A stretch of 64,000 nt of DNA from Bacteroidota bacterium (lineage in GTDB: Bacteria; Bacteroidota; Bacteroidia; AKYH767-A; 2013-40CM-41-45), in assembly GCA_016720655.1 (NCBI GenBank), contig JADKKE010000032.1:682001-746000 (forward strand), written 5' to 3'. Made by a program: the position numbers and the translations under genes. The notes under the pieces were generated by a model, which did not search any database, was not told the origin of the DNA, and worked only from the letters and a program-made list of their open reading frames with translations. Position 1 is the first letter of the stretch. Each line of letters opens with the position of its first letter. Of this stretch, positions 17,223 to 25,820 are shown piece after piece.

Positions 17223-17788
17223 TTAATAATTTCATTGATTGAACGAACATGCAATAATTCAAACAAAGTGGTGAGTAATAATGACCAGGATGTGATGGAA
17301 ATAAACATGTAGAAAATAATTTTCCTGTTATTTTTTACCAACCTTGTCATAAAGAATGTTCCGATAGGAATTGAAAATAAAATAGGAGTAAGTGCTGCTA
17401 ATCCAATCAATCCGTATTTTCTCCAAAGTTTGACCATGCGTCTGTTTCTGGGAGTGAAAATCCTGCGCGCAGGCATTGAAGTTTCTACATATTGATAATG
17501 GATTTCCAGTTTCTCCTCGGAATCCGCTACTGGTGCTGAAAAAAGGTCATTCTTTCGCTGTTTACGTTTGAAAAAAAATAACCTGACCCGGTCCCACAAT
17601 TCGATGAGCCATTCACTAAAGTGCATAAAAATGATGACACCAATCATCCCTCCAAGAATTGAATAGAGATTAGTTTCCAGCCATGTGAAGTCATACTTCT
17701 CATTGAAGTAAACCATCGGAGGTCCGACAGCAAACTTCACGCTACTGATCAGGATCAGTGATAGTATTTTAAGGAATTCCTCCACCAC
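17219..17788 (-). CDS. Membrane protein of unknown function
   Basis: A 189-residue membrane protein with about four hydrophobic segments (residues 5-22, 42-62, 128-150, 160-182). A basic/acidic loop of about 60 residues lies between the second and third, containing RRIFTPRNRRMVKLWRKYG. The late segment GLIGLAALTPILFSIPIGTF resembles small export or DedA-like proteins, but I cannot assign it. It overlaps yjjG by 4 bases and lies 49 bases after upp on the same strand, so the three may form one operon. Confidence 0.7.
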   Translation of the reverse strand: MVEEFLKILSLILISSVKFAVGPPMVYFNEKYDFTWLETNLYSILGGMIGVIIFMHFSEWLIELWDRVRLFFFKRKQRKNDLFSAPVADSEEKLEIHYQYVETSMPARRIFTPRNRRMVKLWRKYGLIGLAALTPILFSIPIGTFFMTRLVKNNRKIIFYMFISITSWSLLLTTLFELLHVRSINEIIK

Positions 17789-17837
17789 TTTATAGGAAAA
17801 ACAGGGAATAAGTTTGCTTTAGAAGCAGCAAATCGCT

Positions 17838-18485
17838 TTACATTTTGTCCCCGTAGGCAAGATCACCTGCGTCTCCCAGCCCGGGAACGATATAGGATTG
17901 GGAGGTGAGTTCTTCGTCAATTGCAGAGCACCAAATAGTGACATTCTCAGCTACATGTGCTTTCACGTACTCCACTCCTTGTGTACTTGCTAAAACACTC
18001 ACGATATGGGTGTGTTTCGGAATGCCTCGTTCCATCAGTGCTTTGTACGTTGCAACTATACTGGATCCTGTTGCAAGCATAGGATCAGAAAGAATTAGGA
18101 TCCGATTGTCGAGTGAAGGGCTACCTACATATTCAAGCTTGATTTCAAACGAACCGTCTTTGTGGTGTTTACGGTATGCGCTAATGAATGCACTATCCCC
18201 TTGATCAAAATAGTTCAATAAACCTTCGTGTAAAGGAAGTCCGGCACGTAAAATTGTACCGATGACAGGTTGTTCACTGAGCACAGGTACATTGGAAATA
18301 CCGAGCGGAGTGGTTACTTCCCTTTCCGTGTAAGAAAGTGTTTTGCTTATTTCATATGCAAAAATTTCTCCGAGACGGGATAAATTTCGTCTGAAACGCA
18401 TCCGATCCTGCTGAATCTGAACATCCCGTAATTCGGAAATAAACTGATTGACGATAGAATGAGTCAGGCTGAGATTGTGTACCAT
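17838..18485 (-). CDS. upp: Uracil phosphoribosyltransferase
   Basis: A 215-residue enzyme that makes UMP from uracil and PRPP (pyrimidine salvage). The PRPP-binding signature LILSDPMLATGSSIVATYKAL is clear, with the upstream LRAGLPLHEGLL loop and the C-terminal uracil-binding YIVPGLGDAGDLAYG. Length is normal. It lies 10 bases after the GNAT-like gene and before the membrane protein and yjjG. Pairing with a pyrimidine nucleotidase fits a small pyrimidine-salvage unit. Confidence 0.95.
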   Translation of the reverse strand: MVHNLSLTHSIVNQFISELRDVQIQQDRMRFRRNLSRLGEIFAYEISKTLSYTEREVTTPLGISNVPVLSEQPVIGTILRAGLPLHEGLLNYFDQGDSAFISAYRKHHKDGSFEIKLEYVGSPSLDNRILILSDPMLATGSSIVATYKALMERGIPKHTHIVSVLASTQGVEYVKAHVAENVTIWCSAIDEELTSQSYIVPGLGDAGDLAYGDKM

Positions 18486-18495
18486 ACAGGTTAAT

Positions 18496-19419
18496 TCAAT
18501 TGTGCTTCAACCATCGAATCAATGGTGGCAGCTTATTTTTTCTGAACTGTAAATATACAACTTCCTTTGAACCGAAGCTCTTGTAGAAACGGGCAAGATT
18601 AGGATCCATTGAACCTTCGAAATCCAGAATCATTGCTTCTCCCAGGTGACGTTCAATAAATCCATCAAGCAAGGCACTCATGGCTCCTGTGTCACGACCT
18701 TCCGGAAGTGTGGCTGAAAAAAGAAAAATGTAACTATCCAGCGATTTGAGAAAAACAGCACCTGCAATGAATTTACCATCAGGCATTTGTGCCCCAAGGA
18801 GTTCGGCTTTTCCATCACGCTCACAAGCTTTTACAAGTTTTGTGAGTGTTTGGTAGTCCTTGTCATGGAGGGTTTCGATGTTTTTGCCTCTGGTAGCCCT
18901 GAACATTTCAATGATCTGTTCCAGCTGAATTGATGTGTCGATCTTTAGCTTTGATTTCTCTGCTTTACGAATGTTTCTTTTCAGATTTTCAGAGTAATTA
19001 GAAACAGCGGCTGATTTGGTTTTATTCAAATCAAGATGATGTGTAATTCTTTTGTTGAATTCAGCCCCTTTAATTTGAAGCGGAAAAGTATTTCCTACGT
19101 TCAGTTGGATTTCTATCAACCGAAAAATTTGGGGAATTGAATTTAGAAATTCCTGAAGTTGGGAGGGGTTATTCTCTTGTTTGGAAAATAATCCCAATTG
19201 CTGAGTGAAGAATGGTTGATGTAAATACTGGAGTCCGAACTTTTTTCTTTGAGTTAGAGGAAATACTGCTGTGTACTCATCTTCAATCAATCCTGCCCAA
19301 CCCGGAGAAACAATATCGAGGTACCAGGAATATCCATAGATTATACCATTCGCGGATTCACGAATGCATGCGTCCCACTTTTCTTTGTCTATCTCAGAAT
19401 GGCTACGAAAAACAATCAT
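18496..19419 (-). CDS. GNAT/FemAB-like acyltransferase
   Basis: 307 residues. The N-terminal half opens with an aromatic-rich segment (SWYLDIVSPGW) and the second half has the acyl-CoA-type fold: ENLKRNIRKAEKS, AGAVFLKSLDSYIFLFSA, and the end SMDPNLARFYKSFGSKEV. This matches the FemAB-like GNAT proteins that acylate or aminoacylate cell-surface polymers. It lies nine bases from the polysaccharide deacetylase gene on the same strand, so both probably act on the same glycan: one removes acetyl groups and the other adds an acyl or amino-acyl group. The substrate is inferred. Confidence 0.7.
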   Translation of the reverse strand: MIVFRSHSEIDKEKWDACIRESANGIIYGYSWYLDIVSPGWAGLIEDEYTAVFPLTQRKKFGLQYLHQPFFTQQLGLFSKQENNPSQLQEFLNSIPQIFRLIEIQLNVGNTFPLQIKGAEFNKRITHHLDLNKTKSAAVSNYSENLKRNIRKAEKSKLKIDTSIQLEQIIEMFRATRGKNIETLHDKDYQTLTKLVKACERDGKAELLGAQMPDGKFIAGAVFLKSLDSYIFLFSATLPEGRDTGAMSALLDGFIERHLGEAMILDFEGSMDPNLARFYKSFGSKEVVYLQFRKNKLPPLIRWLKHN

Positions 19420-19428
19420 AATTCTGCC

Positions 19429-20733
19429 TTATGCATGTGCTATTTTGACAACTTCCTCATAAACATCCTGCCAACCTTCCCAGGGTTTTTTATTGCTGAT
19501 GGTTTCATTGTGCCAGATAGAAATGAATGTTCCGTTCACTGCTTTCACTTCGCGAACAAGAGGAGAAATATAACTGAAAACTTCAGCAGGTTGAATTTTC
19601 ATATAGAATCGAAGCGTTGCATCCATGACTACAAAAGGATGAATCCGAAGAGATGTGCTTTGTTCATTGTCGAGGTCGTAAAACAAAAAGGAAGAGCAAA
19701 TCCCTGCACGGAATCCTATTTCTGAAGCATAACCCATCGTGTAGTCATCGCTGATGTCACAATCGATGAGGTGACGGTAGGTTCCCGGAAATTGCACTTT
19801 AAGAAAATGCTGCCGGCTTTTCGTTACATCCCTGCGAATTACTTTTCGCAATCGCGATTGTTCGAGACGAACCCGATCAGGTTGAGCATTGGAGGAGTAG
19901 GAAGGGTGAATGCCCACTTCATTGTAATCTGCAATTGATTTTATTAAGGATTGAAATTCCTTCCTGCTGACAGACACGTTTTTGTCATTGATGCCATAAT
20001 CTCCAAGGAGAAAAAAGTAGATGCATTTCAGATCGTACTGTTGCTGAATCCTGAACAAGTTTTCATACGTGTCATAAGGATCTTGTTTTCTTCCTGCCAA
20101 AACAGCGAGGCGGTCGAGAATATCTTTGAAATTGAACTGCGAAAAACTCCGAAGAATGGCACCTGTCGTACGCATTAATCCCTTTTCACGATGCGCCCAG
20201 GCATTGTCAATATCGATGGTTGAGAGGTAGCGGTATTTTTTTTCCGGAAATTTTAATTCCGGATAGTGTGCAGAAATTATTTCTTTGAGCTTGTTGGCGT
20301 AAATGTTCACAACCGGTTTAAGCAGGAAACCTTTTTGATATGCCAGACTTTCATGTGCATCAAAGCGATCGTGTTCATCTCTTTTGTGTGGAAGATATTC
20401 TTCATAGCGGCTCACCATGTAAAATGCAGCAGCAAAAGGGTCAAAGGGCAAGACATATTTAGGATGCGTTGCAAAAAAAGCTTTCGTATCCATCCAATCA
20501 AAAACAGCAAGTTGCTGGTCACGGATTCCCCGCTGAGCTAAAAATCCTGTATCGTAAATAAAAAGTTCATCGCCGAAAGGGGATTCGCTATAGTTGAGTT
20601 TTGCGCTCTGATGAAAATTAAATTCATCAACTTTATTTGTAATGGAATAATCAATCCCCAACAGCTCGCGAAAAATCAAATCAAATGTATACCGCAATCG
20701 CGGGCCGTTAGTAGGAGAGTAGATCAGTAACAT
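19429..20733 (-). CDS. Polysaccharide deacetylase family protein
   Basis: 434 residues without a signal peptide. The N-terminal half (1 to about 165) is a separate conserved region with FDPFAAAFYMVSRYEEY. The second half is an NodB-type barrel, with STIDIDNAWAHRE in the place of the metal-binding Asp motif, then EVGIHPSYSS with the histidine of motif 2, and a late HPFVVMDATLRFYM. Such proteins deacetylate amino-sugar polymers or act in exopolysaccharide assembly. Co-location with a FemAB-like gene supports a surface-glycan role. The exact reaction is unknown. Confidence 0.8.
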   Translation of the reverse strand: MLLIYSPTNGPRLRYTFDLIFRELLGIDYSITNKVDEFNFHQSAKLNYSESPFGDELFIYDTGFLAQRGIRDQQLAVFDWMDTKAFFATHPKYVLPFDPFAAAFYMVSRYEEYLPHKRDEHDRFDAHESLAYQKGFLLKPVVNIYANKLKEIISAHYPELKFPEKKYRYLSTIDIDNAWAHREKGLMRTTGAILRSFSQFNFKDILDRLAVLAGRKQDPYDTYENLFRIQQQYDLKCIYFFLLGDYGINDKNVSVSRKEFQSLIKSIADYNEVGIHPSYSSNAQPDRVRLEQSRLRKVIRRDVTKSRQHFLKVQFPGTYRHLIDCDISDDYTMGYASEIGFRAGICSSFLFYDLDNEQSTSLRIHPFVVMDATLRFYMKIQPAEVFSYISPLVREVKAVNGTFISIWHNETISNKKPWEGWQDVYEEVVKIAHA

Positions 20734-20842
20734 TTGAAAAAAAAAGGAGTTTGGGTCGTAAAATCAACGCATTTTACACCCATTCTATTGTTCTGCAATT
20801 CTAACGAAAAATGCGTGTATTTCTTAGTCTTTTTTCAGTTTA

Positions 20843-21038
20843 GGGCACCTCTAATAACCTATTCTGAGTGATGTGCTTTGGAATTTTTTTGCAAGACGAG
20901 GCGTGAGGAAGGATGCTGCTGGAACTAAGTATCAGAAGACAAACAACGATTATTGCAAAAAAAGATCAAGCATTGAAAGCTATTGATATAAACTGTGAAA
21001 AAATTAACAGCACCCGGAAGAGCTTATTAGAGGTGCCC
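20843..21038. mobile_element. MITE-like element, 196 bp, 15-bp terminal inverted repeats
   Basis: Perfect terminal inverted repeats, GGGCACCTCTAATAA at the left (20843-20857) and its reverse complement at the right (21024-21038), enclose 166 bases without an ORF. The 4-base sequence TTTA flanks both ends (20839-20842 and 21039-21042) as a target duplication. The right copy contains the radC stop codon. The structure is that of a non-autonomous miniature element, probably moved by a DDE transposase encoded elsewhere. The family cannot be named from the ends alone. It fills most of the 306-base gap between the deacetylase and radC genes. Confidence 0.85.
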
Positions 21039-21039
21039 T

Positions 21040-21729
21040 TTACATCATCCCTTCATCCGCGAAACTGAAGAAACCTTGCTGAGTAATGATGATGTGATCC
21101 AGGACAGAAATTTCTAAAACTTTTCCCGCTTCCACCATATTTTTAGTGAGGCGAATATCCGCTTCACTGGGCTTTGCAGTTCCTGAGGGATGGTTATGAC
21201 AAAGTATGATTGCTTGTGCTTTATAGTCCAATGCCGACTTGAATATCATCCGTGGGTCAACCACTGTACCACTCATTCCTCCACTACTCAATTGTTGTTT
21301 GTTCAGAATTTTATTGCTTCTGTTGAGATAAACAACCCAGAATTCCTCATGGTTTAAATCACCCAGGCGATTCTGGAAGAGACTGGCGACATCAGTGCTC
21401 GAACTTATTTTCTCCAATTCAGCTTCCGGTGTTTCCTTTCTCCTTCTGGCCAATTCGAGTGCAGCAACAATGGTGATTGCTTTGGCCTCGCCTATTCCTT
21501 TAAATTTCATTAGCTCAGAAGCATTCATCTTTCCAAGAGTATACAGACTGTGATTTGAGTGAGCAAGTATTTTTCTTGCCAACTCGACTGCTGTTTCTTC
21601 CGCATTTCCGGAGCCAATCAAAATCGCGAGAAGCTCAGCATCTGAAAGAGAATGTTTTCCTTTTTGCAAAAGTTTTTCACGTGGACGATCTTCTTCGGCC
21701 CATGATTTTATTGATAACCTTGTCTCCAT
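21040..21729 (-). CDS. radC: RadC/JAB-domain protein
   Basis: 229 residues. The N-terminal helix-hairpin-helix region (about 20-95, with LMKFKGIGEAKAITI) is followed by the JAMM metalloprotease-like motif: LCHNHPSGTAKPSEAD with its His-x-His and Ser, Asp. It was named a DNA repair protein, but the role in vivo is uncertain. The protein ends SFADEGMM, a normal length for the family. The stop codon lies inside the TTTA duplication of the MITE, so the insertion kept the reading frame end intact by one base. Confidence 0.93.
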   Translation of the reverse strand: METRLSIKSWAEEDRPREKLLQKGKHSLSDAELLAILIGSGNAEETAVELARKILAHSNHSLYTLGKMNASELMKFKGIGEAKAITIVAALELARRRKETPEAELEKISSSTDVASLFQNRLGDLNHEEFWVVYLNRSNKILNKQQLSSGGMSGTVVDPRMIFKSALDYKAQAIILCHNHPSGTAKPSEADIRLTKNMVEAGKVLEISVLDHIIITQQGFFSFADEGMM

Positions 21730-21818
21730 AATAGTTGTAAATTGAGGAGTGCAAGTAAATGAATTGCCAGAAGGCAGTCATTCTTTATAAGCAGGTTCTT
21801 ATAGCATGAAAAAAGAAA

Positions 21819-21840
21819 AGGCCTCCTGATTGGGAGGCCT
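21819..21840 (-). terminator. rpsT terminator
   Basis: An 8-bp perfect stem (AGGCCTCC/GGAGGCCT, loop TGATTG), followed on the minus strand by a T-rich tract. Confidence 0.85.
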
Positions 21841-21863
21841 CACATGAACGCAGCGTTCGAAAA

Positions 21864-22118
21864 TTATTTAATGTGGTTGAGGTGAACAGCAAGTTCACTC
21901 TTCAAATTGGATGCTTTATTTTTGTGAATCACATTTTTCTTAGCAAGACGATCCAGCATGGAAGCAAGATTGTTTAGTTCAGTAGCGGCTGCTTTTTTAT
22001 CAGTCAAAGAACGGAATGCTTTGATCGCATTTCTCATTGTTTTGGCCTGGTAACGGTTACGTACGCGCTTAGATTCACTGTTACGGATTCTTTTTAGTGA
22101 CGACTTATGATTTGCCAT
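21864..22118 (-). CDS. rpsT: 30S ribosomal protein S20
   Basis: 84 residues. S20 is recognised by MANHKSSLKRIRNSESKR, the middle KTMRNAIKAFR and the end IHKNKASNLKSELA. It is a three-helix protein that binds the 16S 5' domain. The gene is monocistronic, with a consensus promoter at 22220-22249 and a strong terminator. Confidence 0.97.
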   Translation of the reverse strand: MANHKSSLKRIRNSESKRVRNRYQAKTMRNAIKAFRSLTDKKAAATELNNLASMLDRLAKKNVIHKNKASNLKSELAVHLNHIK

Positions 22119-22219
22119 TTTGCTGTATTTCGCTTAAAATGTTGTTTTTATGCAATTTTCACGCTTTTTCGTTTCCTTAAAAGCAGTGATTTTGTTAACA
22201 GATTTATTTTTTAAGATGG

Positions 22220-22249
22220 CAAATATACGATTCTGCTTTTTTAATCCAA
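22220..22249 (-). promoter_or_regulatory. rpsT promoter, TTG-N19-TATATTTG
   Basis: On the minus strand, TTG at 22249-22247, a 19-base spacer and TATATTTG at 22227-22220. This leaves a leader of about 100 bases. Confidence 0.75.
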
Positions 22250-22361
22250 ACCTTTTCGTGAAATTCTTTTCAGGTCTTAATTTGAGCCAACTTGTTCATC
22301 ATCAACAAAATTCTGCTTCTCCGGACTGTGAAAACGCCCCTGAAGGCCTTCAAAATATTGC

Positions 22362-22369
22362 TACTTTTG
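22362..22369 (+). promoter_or_regulatory. -7 box (TACTTTTG) before paaH
   Basis: It matches TAnnTTTG, 12 bases before the ATG at 22382, implying a very short leader. The -33 element is CTG rather than TTG. Confidence 0.45.
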
Positions 22370-22381
22370 TTGACCCAAAAT

Positions 22382-23581
22382 ATGACAAATCTCAACGCGA
22401 AAGCATCCATCGGAATTTTAGGAGCAGGTACAATGGGCAGTGGAATTGCTCAGGTTGCTGCTAGTGCCGGACATCCCACTATTCTTTTCGACTCAAATCC
22501 GGCCATGTTAGAAAAGTCTAAAACGGAGCTGAACAAGACACTTTCCCGATTGCTTGAAAAATCAAAAATCACTAAAGAGGAATCCGATACAATTATTCAA
22601 AATATCCGCTATGCAAATTCCATGTCGGAAATGGGATCATGCAAATTGATAGTGGAAGCTATTCTTGAAGACCTGAGTGTGAAGCAACAAGTCGTAAAGG
22701 AACTGGAAGAGATTGTAGGTGATGAGTGCATCCTTGCCAGCAACACCTCATCATTATCCATAACTTCAATCGCCGGAGCAGCACGAATTCCATCGCGTAT
22801 TATTGGATTGCATTTTTTTAATCCTGCACCATTGATGCCATTGGTGGAGATCATTCCAGGGCTTGCAACAAATCCTGATTTACTTCCGGAGGTTAAAAGA
22901 CTAATGCTCGATTGGAAAAAATCACCGGTGTTTGTAAAAGATACACCCGGCTTTATTGTCAATCGGGTTGCAAGACCATATTATGGAGAGTCTATTCGTA
23001 TCTATGAAGAACGATGGAATGATTTACCGGAAGGACCAACAGGATTTGCTACGATTGATTGGGCAATGAAAGAGTTTGGTGGTTTTCGTATGGGGCCATT
23101 TGAGCTAATGGATATGATTGGCAACGACATTAATTTCACAGTCACCGAAACAGTGTGGAAACAATTTTTTCATGATCCAAAGTTTAAACCTTCCCTGACT
23201 CAAAAGCGTTTGGTAGAAGCAAAACGATTTGGGAAAAAATCAGGACAAGGTTATTATAATTATATTCAGGAAGATAAATTTCCGGAACCTTTCCGGAACG
23301 AACATCTGGGAAAAAAAATCAAAGACAGAGTGCTCGCTATGTTGATTAACGAAGCTGTTGATGCTGTGTATCTCAATGTTGCCAGTTGCGAAGACATCGA
23401 TCTTGCCATGACAAAAGGAGTGAATTATCCGAAAGGCTTATTGAAATGGTGCGATGAATGGGGTGCGTCAAATGTTCTTGCTGTACTTGAAGATTTGCAT
23501 CGTGAATATTCTGAAGAAAGATACCGTCCCTCAGTTCTTCTCAGGAGAATGGCGAAGGAGAAAAGTCTTTTTTATCAATGA
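22382..23581 (+). CDS. paaH: 3-hydroxyacyl-CoA dehydrogenase, PaaH-like
   Basis: The frame is open from 22292, but I start at 22382 because the NAD-binding strand then begins normally (IGILGAGTMGSGIAQ). The 399 residues hold an N-terminal NAD domain (to about 190), a catalytic segment LHFFNPAPLMPLVE, the C-terminal helical domain and a second shorter copy of it (from about 325, VLAMLINEAVDAVYL). Predicted reaction: NAD-dependent oxidation of a 3-hydroxyacyl-CoA, in phenylacetate breakdown the 3-hydroxyadipyl-CoA step. The context with paaI, thiolase and paaY downstream supports PaaH over a general fatty-acid enzyme. Confidence 0.85.
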   Translation: MTNLNAKASIGILGAGTMGSGIAQVAASAGHPTILFDSNPAMLEKSKTELNKTLSRLLEKSKITKEESDTIIQNIRYANSMSEMGSCKLIVEAILEDLSVKQQVVKELEEIVGDECILASNTSSLSITSIAGAARIPSRIIGLHFFNPAPLMPLVEIIPGLATNPDLLPEVKRLMLDWKKSPVFVKDTPGFIVNRVARPYYGESIRIYEERWNDLPEGPTGFATIDWAMKEFGGFRMGPFELMDMIGNDINFTVTETVWKQFFHDPKFKPSLTQKRLVEAKRFGKKSGQGYYNYIQEDKFPEPFRNEHLGKKIKDRVLAMLINEAVDAVYLNVASCEDIDLAMTKGVNYPKGLLKWCDEWGASNVLAVLEDLHREYSEERYRPSVLLRRMAKEKSLFYQ

Positions 23582-23639
23582 TCCGAGGTACGTTTATTTT
23601 CAAAAAAAATACTTTAAAAATTATTGAACGATAAAACGG

Positions 23640-25175
23640 ATGAAGTCAGCAGAAGAACTGAGTAAGGCAATGGCTGCCGGTTATGCATTTGAAGGAAAGA
23701 GCATCGTGCTAGGCACAGCTATATTTGATAAGCAGGCAGTCCATGGCGCTCAAATACGTATTCCTTTGAATACGGTGAACCGACATGGACTTATTGCCGG
23801 TGCAACAGGAACAGGAAAAACAAAAACAATCCAACAATTTGCGGAGAGTCTTTCCGAGAATGGAATTAGCGTTTTGTGCATGGACATCAAAGGTGACCTC
23901 AGTGGAATTGCAAAGCCGGGTACAGAGAATCCAAAGATTACAAGCAGGCACCAGTCGATTGGTTCCGATTGGAAAGCAACACAGTTTCCTGTGGAGCTGA
24001 TGTCTATTTCAAATGAAAAGGGATTGCGTTTGCGGGCAACTGTATCAGAATTCGGTCCGGTTCTTTTTTCTAAAATGCTTGAGCTGAATGAAAATCAGCA
24101 AGGAGTACTGACAATAGTTTTCAAGTATTGTGACGATAAAAAATTGCCCTTGTTGGACATCAAGGATTTTCGGCAGGCATTACAGTACATTTCCAATGAA
24201 GGAAAAAATGAACTGAGTGCATACGGACAAGTAAGTTCAGCAACTGTGGGAGTCATCATGCGGAAATTACTGGAACTGGAACAGCAAGGGGCTGATCGTT
24301 TTTTCGGGGAGAAATCGTTTGATGTGGAGGATCTCCTCCGAAAGGAAGGAGAACGGGGCTACATCAACGTTGTGCGTTTGACGGATATGCAGGATAAGCC
24401 TAAACTCTTTTCTACTTTCATGCTTTGCCTGTTGGCTGAAGTGTATGCAAAATTTCCGGAGATGGGTGATAAGGCTGCTCCGAAATTGGTCATCTTCATC
24501 GATGAAGCTCATCTCATTTTCAAGGAAGCTACAAAGAATCTCTTGTCCCAACTGGAAACGGTTATTAAACTTATTCGATCGAAAGGTGTTGGAATTTATT
24601 TTTGTACTCAGATCCCGGGCGATATTCCTGATGAAATCCTGAGTCAGCTTGGAGCAAAATTCCAGCATGCAATGCGTGCGTTCACTGCCAAAGACCGAAA
24701 GGATATTAAACTGGTAGCAGAAAATTATCCATCAACAGAATATTACGATACAGAAACCTTGCTTACTGAATTGGGTATCGGTGAAGCTTTTGTCACAGTA
24801 TTAAGTGAAAAAGGAACACCAACTCCATTGGCGCATACACTACTGTGTGCACCACGATCGAGAATGGATATTCTCAGTTCGGATGAACAAGATGCAATCG
24901 TAAAGTCTTCTTCCATCTACAATGAGTACAACGAAGAAATCGACAGAGAAAGTGCATACGAAATTCTGAACAGGAAATTGAAAGGGGAATCGAATGACGA
25001 CGAATCACCTGAAACTGAAAAGAAGCAAACAAAGAAGTCAGAAGAAAAAACGACATCAATTGCCGATACAATATCTGCAGTTGCCAACAATTCAACTGTA
25101 CGAACAGTGGTGCGTGAAGTGACTCGCGGACTTTTGGGTGCTTTATTTGGCACCACTCCAAGACGAAGAAGATAA
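23640..25175 (+). CDS. HerA-like ATPase (DUF853/YjgR type)
   Basis: 511 residues. A Walker A motif GATGTGKT (54-61), MDIKGDLSG just after it, a Walker B strand LVIFIDEAHLIF near residue 285, and CTQIPGDIPDEIL as a sensor-like region are all visible. The C-terminal 60 residues are a charged linker (KKQTKKSEEK) ending in a basic tail PRRRR. The fold is a hexameric FtsK/HerA-type motor. E. coli YjgR is the closest family I recall, and its role is unclear. It lies 58 bases after paaH and 30 bases before paaI on the same strand, in the middle of catabolic genes, with which it has no obvious connection. Confidence 0.85.
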   Translation: MKSAEELSKAMAAGYAFEGKSIVLGTAIFDKQAVHGAQIRIPLNTVNRHGLIAGATGTGKTKTIQQFAESLSENGISVLCMDIKGDLSGIAKPGTENPKITSRHQSIGSDWKATQFPVELMSISNEKGLRLRATVSEFGPVLFSKMLELNENQQGVLTIVFKYCDDKKLPLLDIKDFRQALQYISNEGKNELSAYGQVSSATVGVIMRKLLELEQQGADRFFGEKSFDVEDLLRKEGERGYINVVRLTDMQDKPKLFSTFMLCLLAEVYAKFPEMGDKAAPKLVIFIDEAHLIFKEATKNLLSQLETVIKLIRSKGVGIYFCTQIPGDIPDEILSQLGAKFQHAMRAFTAKDRKDIKLVAENYPSTEYYDTETLLTELGIGEAFVTVLSEKGTPTPLAHTLLCAPRSRMDILSSDEQDAIVKSSSIYNEYNEEIDRESAYEILNRKLKGESNDDESPETEKKQTKKSEEKTTSIADTISAVANNSTVRTVVREVTRGLLGALFGTTPRRRR

Positions 25176-25205
25176 ACTGAATTTTATAAACAAAGATGAA
25201 TTTCG

Positions 25206-25628
25206 ATGCCGGAAAAAACTATAGCCGAAAAAGTTGTCGGCAAGATGTACGATAACGATTGGTTCAGCCAATGGCTGGGAATAGAACGCGTTGAAGTAAA
25301 AGATGGGAGATGCGTCTTAAAAATGAAAATCCGAAAAGAAATGCTGAACGGATTTGCCATTGCACACGGCGGGATTACTTATTCGCTTGCTGATAGTGCT
25401 CTTGCTTTTGCTTCAAATAGTCACGGAAGAAAAAGTGTTTCAGTAGAGACATCGATTTCTCATACAGTCGCATTGCGTGAAGGGGATGAGATTATTGCTA
25501 CAGCTGAGCAAGTTTCAATAACTGATAAAATTGCCGTCTATTATATATCCATCACGAATGACCTCGGTAAAACTGTTGCCCTGTTTAAAGGAACTGTGTA
25601 CAGGACAAGCCGGAATTGGGAAGTGTGA
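25206..25628 (+). CDS. paaI: Hydroxyphenylacetyl-CoA thioesterase PaaI
   Basis: 140 residues with a single hotdog fold. The catalytic region is NGFAIAHGGITYSLADSALAFA, with the HGG turn and following Asp typical of PaaI, then VSVETSISHTVALREGDEI. PaaI hydrolyses stalled phenylacetyl-CoA intermediates and so frees CoA. Length is normal. The stop codon overlaps the first unit of a 7-base repeat array. Confidence 0.85.
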   Translation: MPEKTIAEKVVGKMYDNDWFSQWLGIERVEVKDGRCVLKMKIRKEMLNGFAIAHGGITYSLADSALAFASNSHGRKSVSVETSISHTVALREGDEIIATAEQVSITDKIAVYYISITNDLGKTVALFKGTVYRTSRNWEV

Positions 25629-25661
25629 ATTATGAGTTATGAATTATGAGTTAAGAATTAT
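25627..25661. repeat. 7-base tandem array (GAATTAT/GAGTTAT)
   Basis: Five consecutive 7-base units, starting within the paaI stop codon. Confidence 0.75.
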
Positions 25662-25743
25662 GCAAAGCTAATAAATCGAAATTTTCATTGAAGCATATTA
25701 TATTGGTGCCAATTAAAAAATATTTTATTCGCACATTGCAATA

Positions 25744-25820
25744 CCAACCACCAACCACCAACCACCAACCACCAACCACCAACCACCAACCACCAACCAC
25801 CAACCACCAACCACCAACCA
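25744..25820. repeat. Eleven perfect CCAACCA heptamers abutting the thiolase ATG
   Basis: Exactly 77 bases, 11 identical units. The last base directly precedes the ATG at 25821, so the array takes the place of the ribosome-binding region. It contains no Shine-Dalgarno sequence. Confidence 0.95.

Noticed and set aside
20734..21039. Small gene between deacetylase and radC
   Set aside because: No ORF of note; the stretch is explained by the MITE-like element.
25744..25820. CRISPR array
   Set aside because: The units are 7 bases long and have no spacers, so this is a simple tandem repeat.
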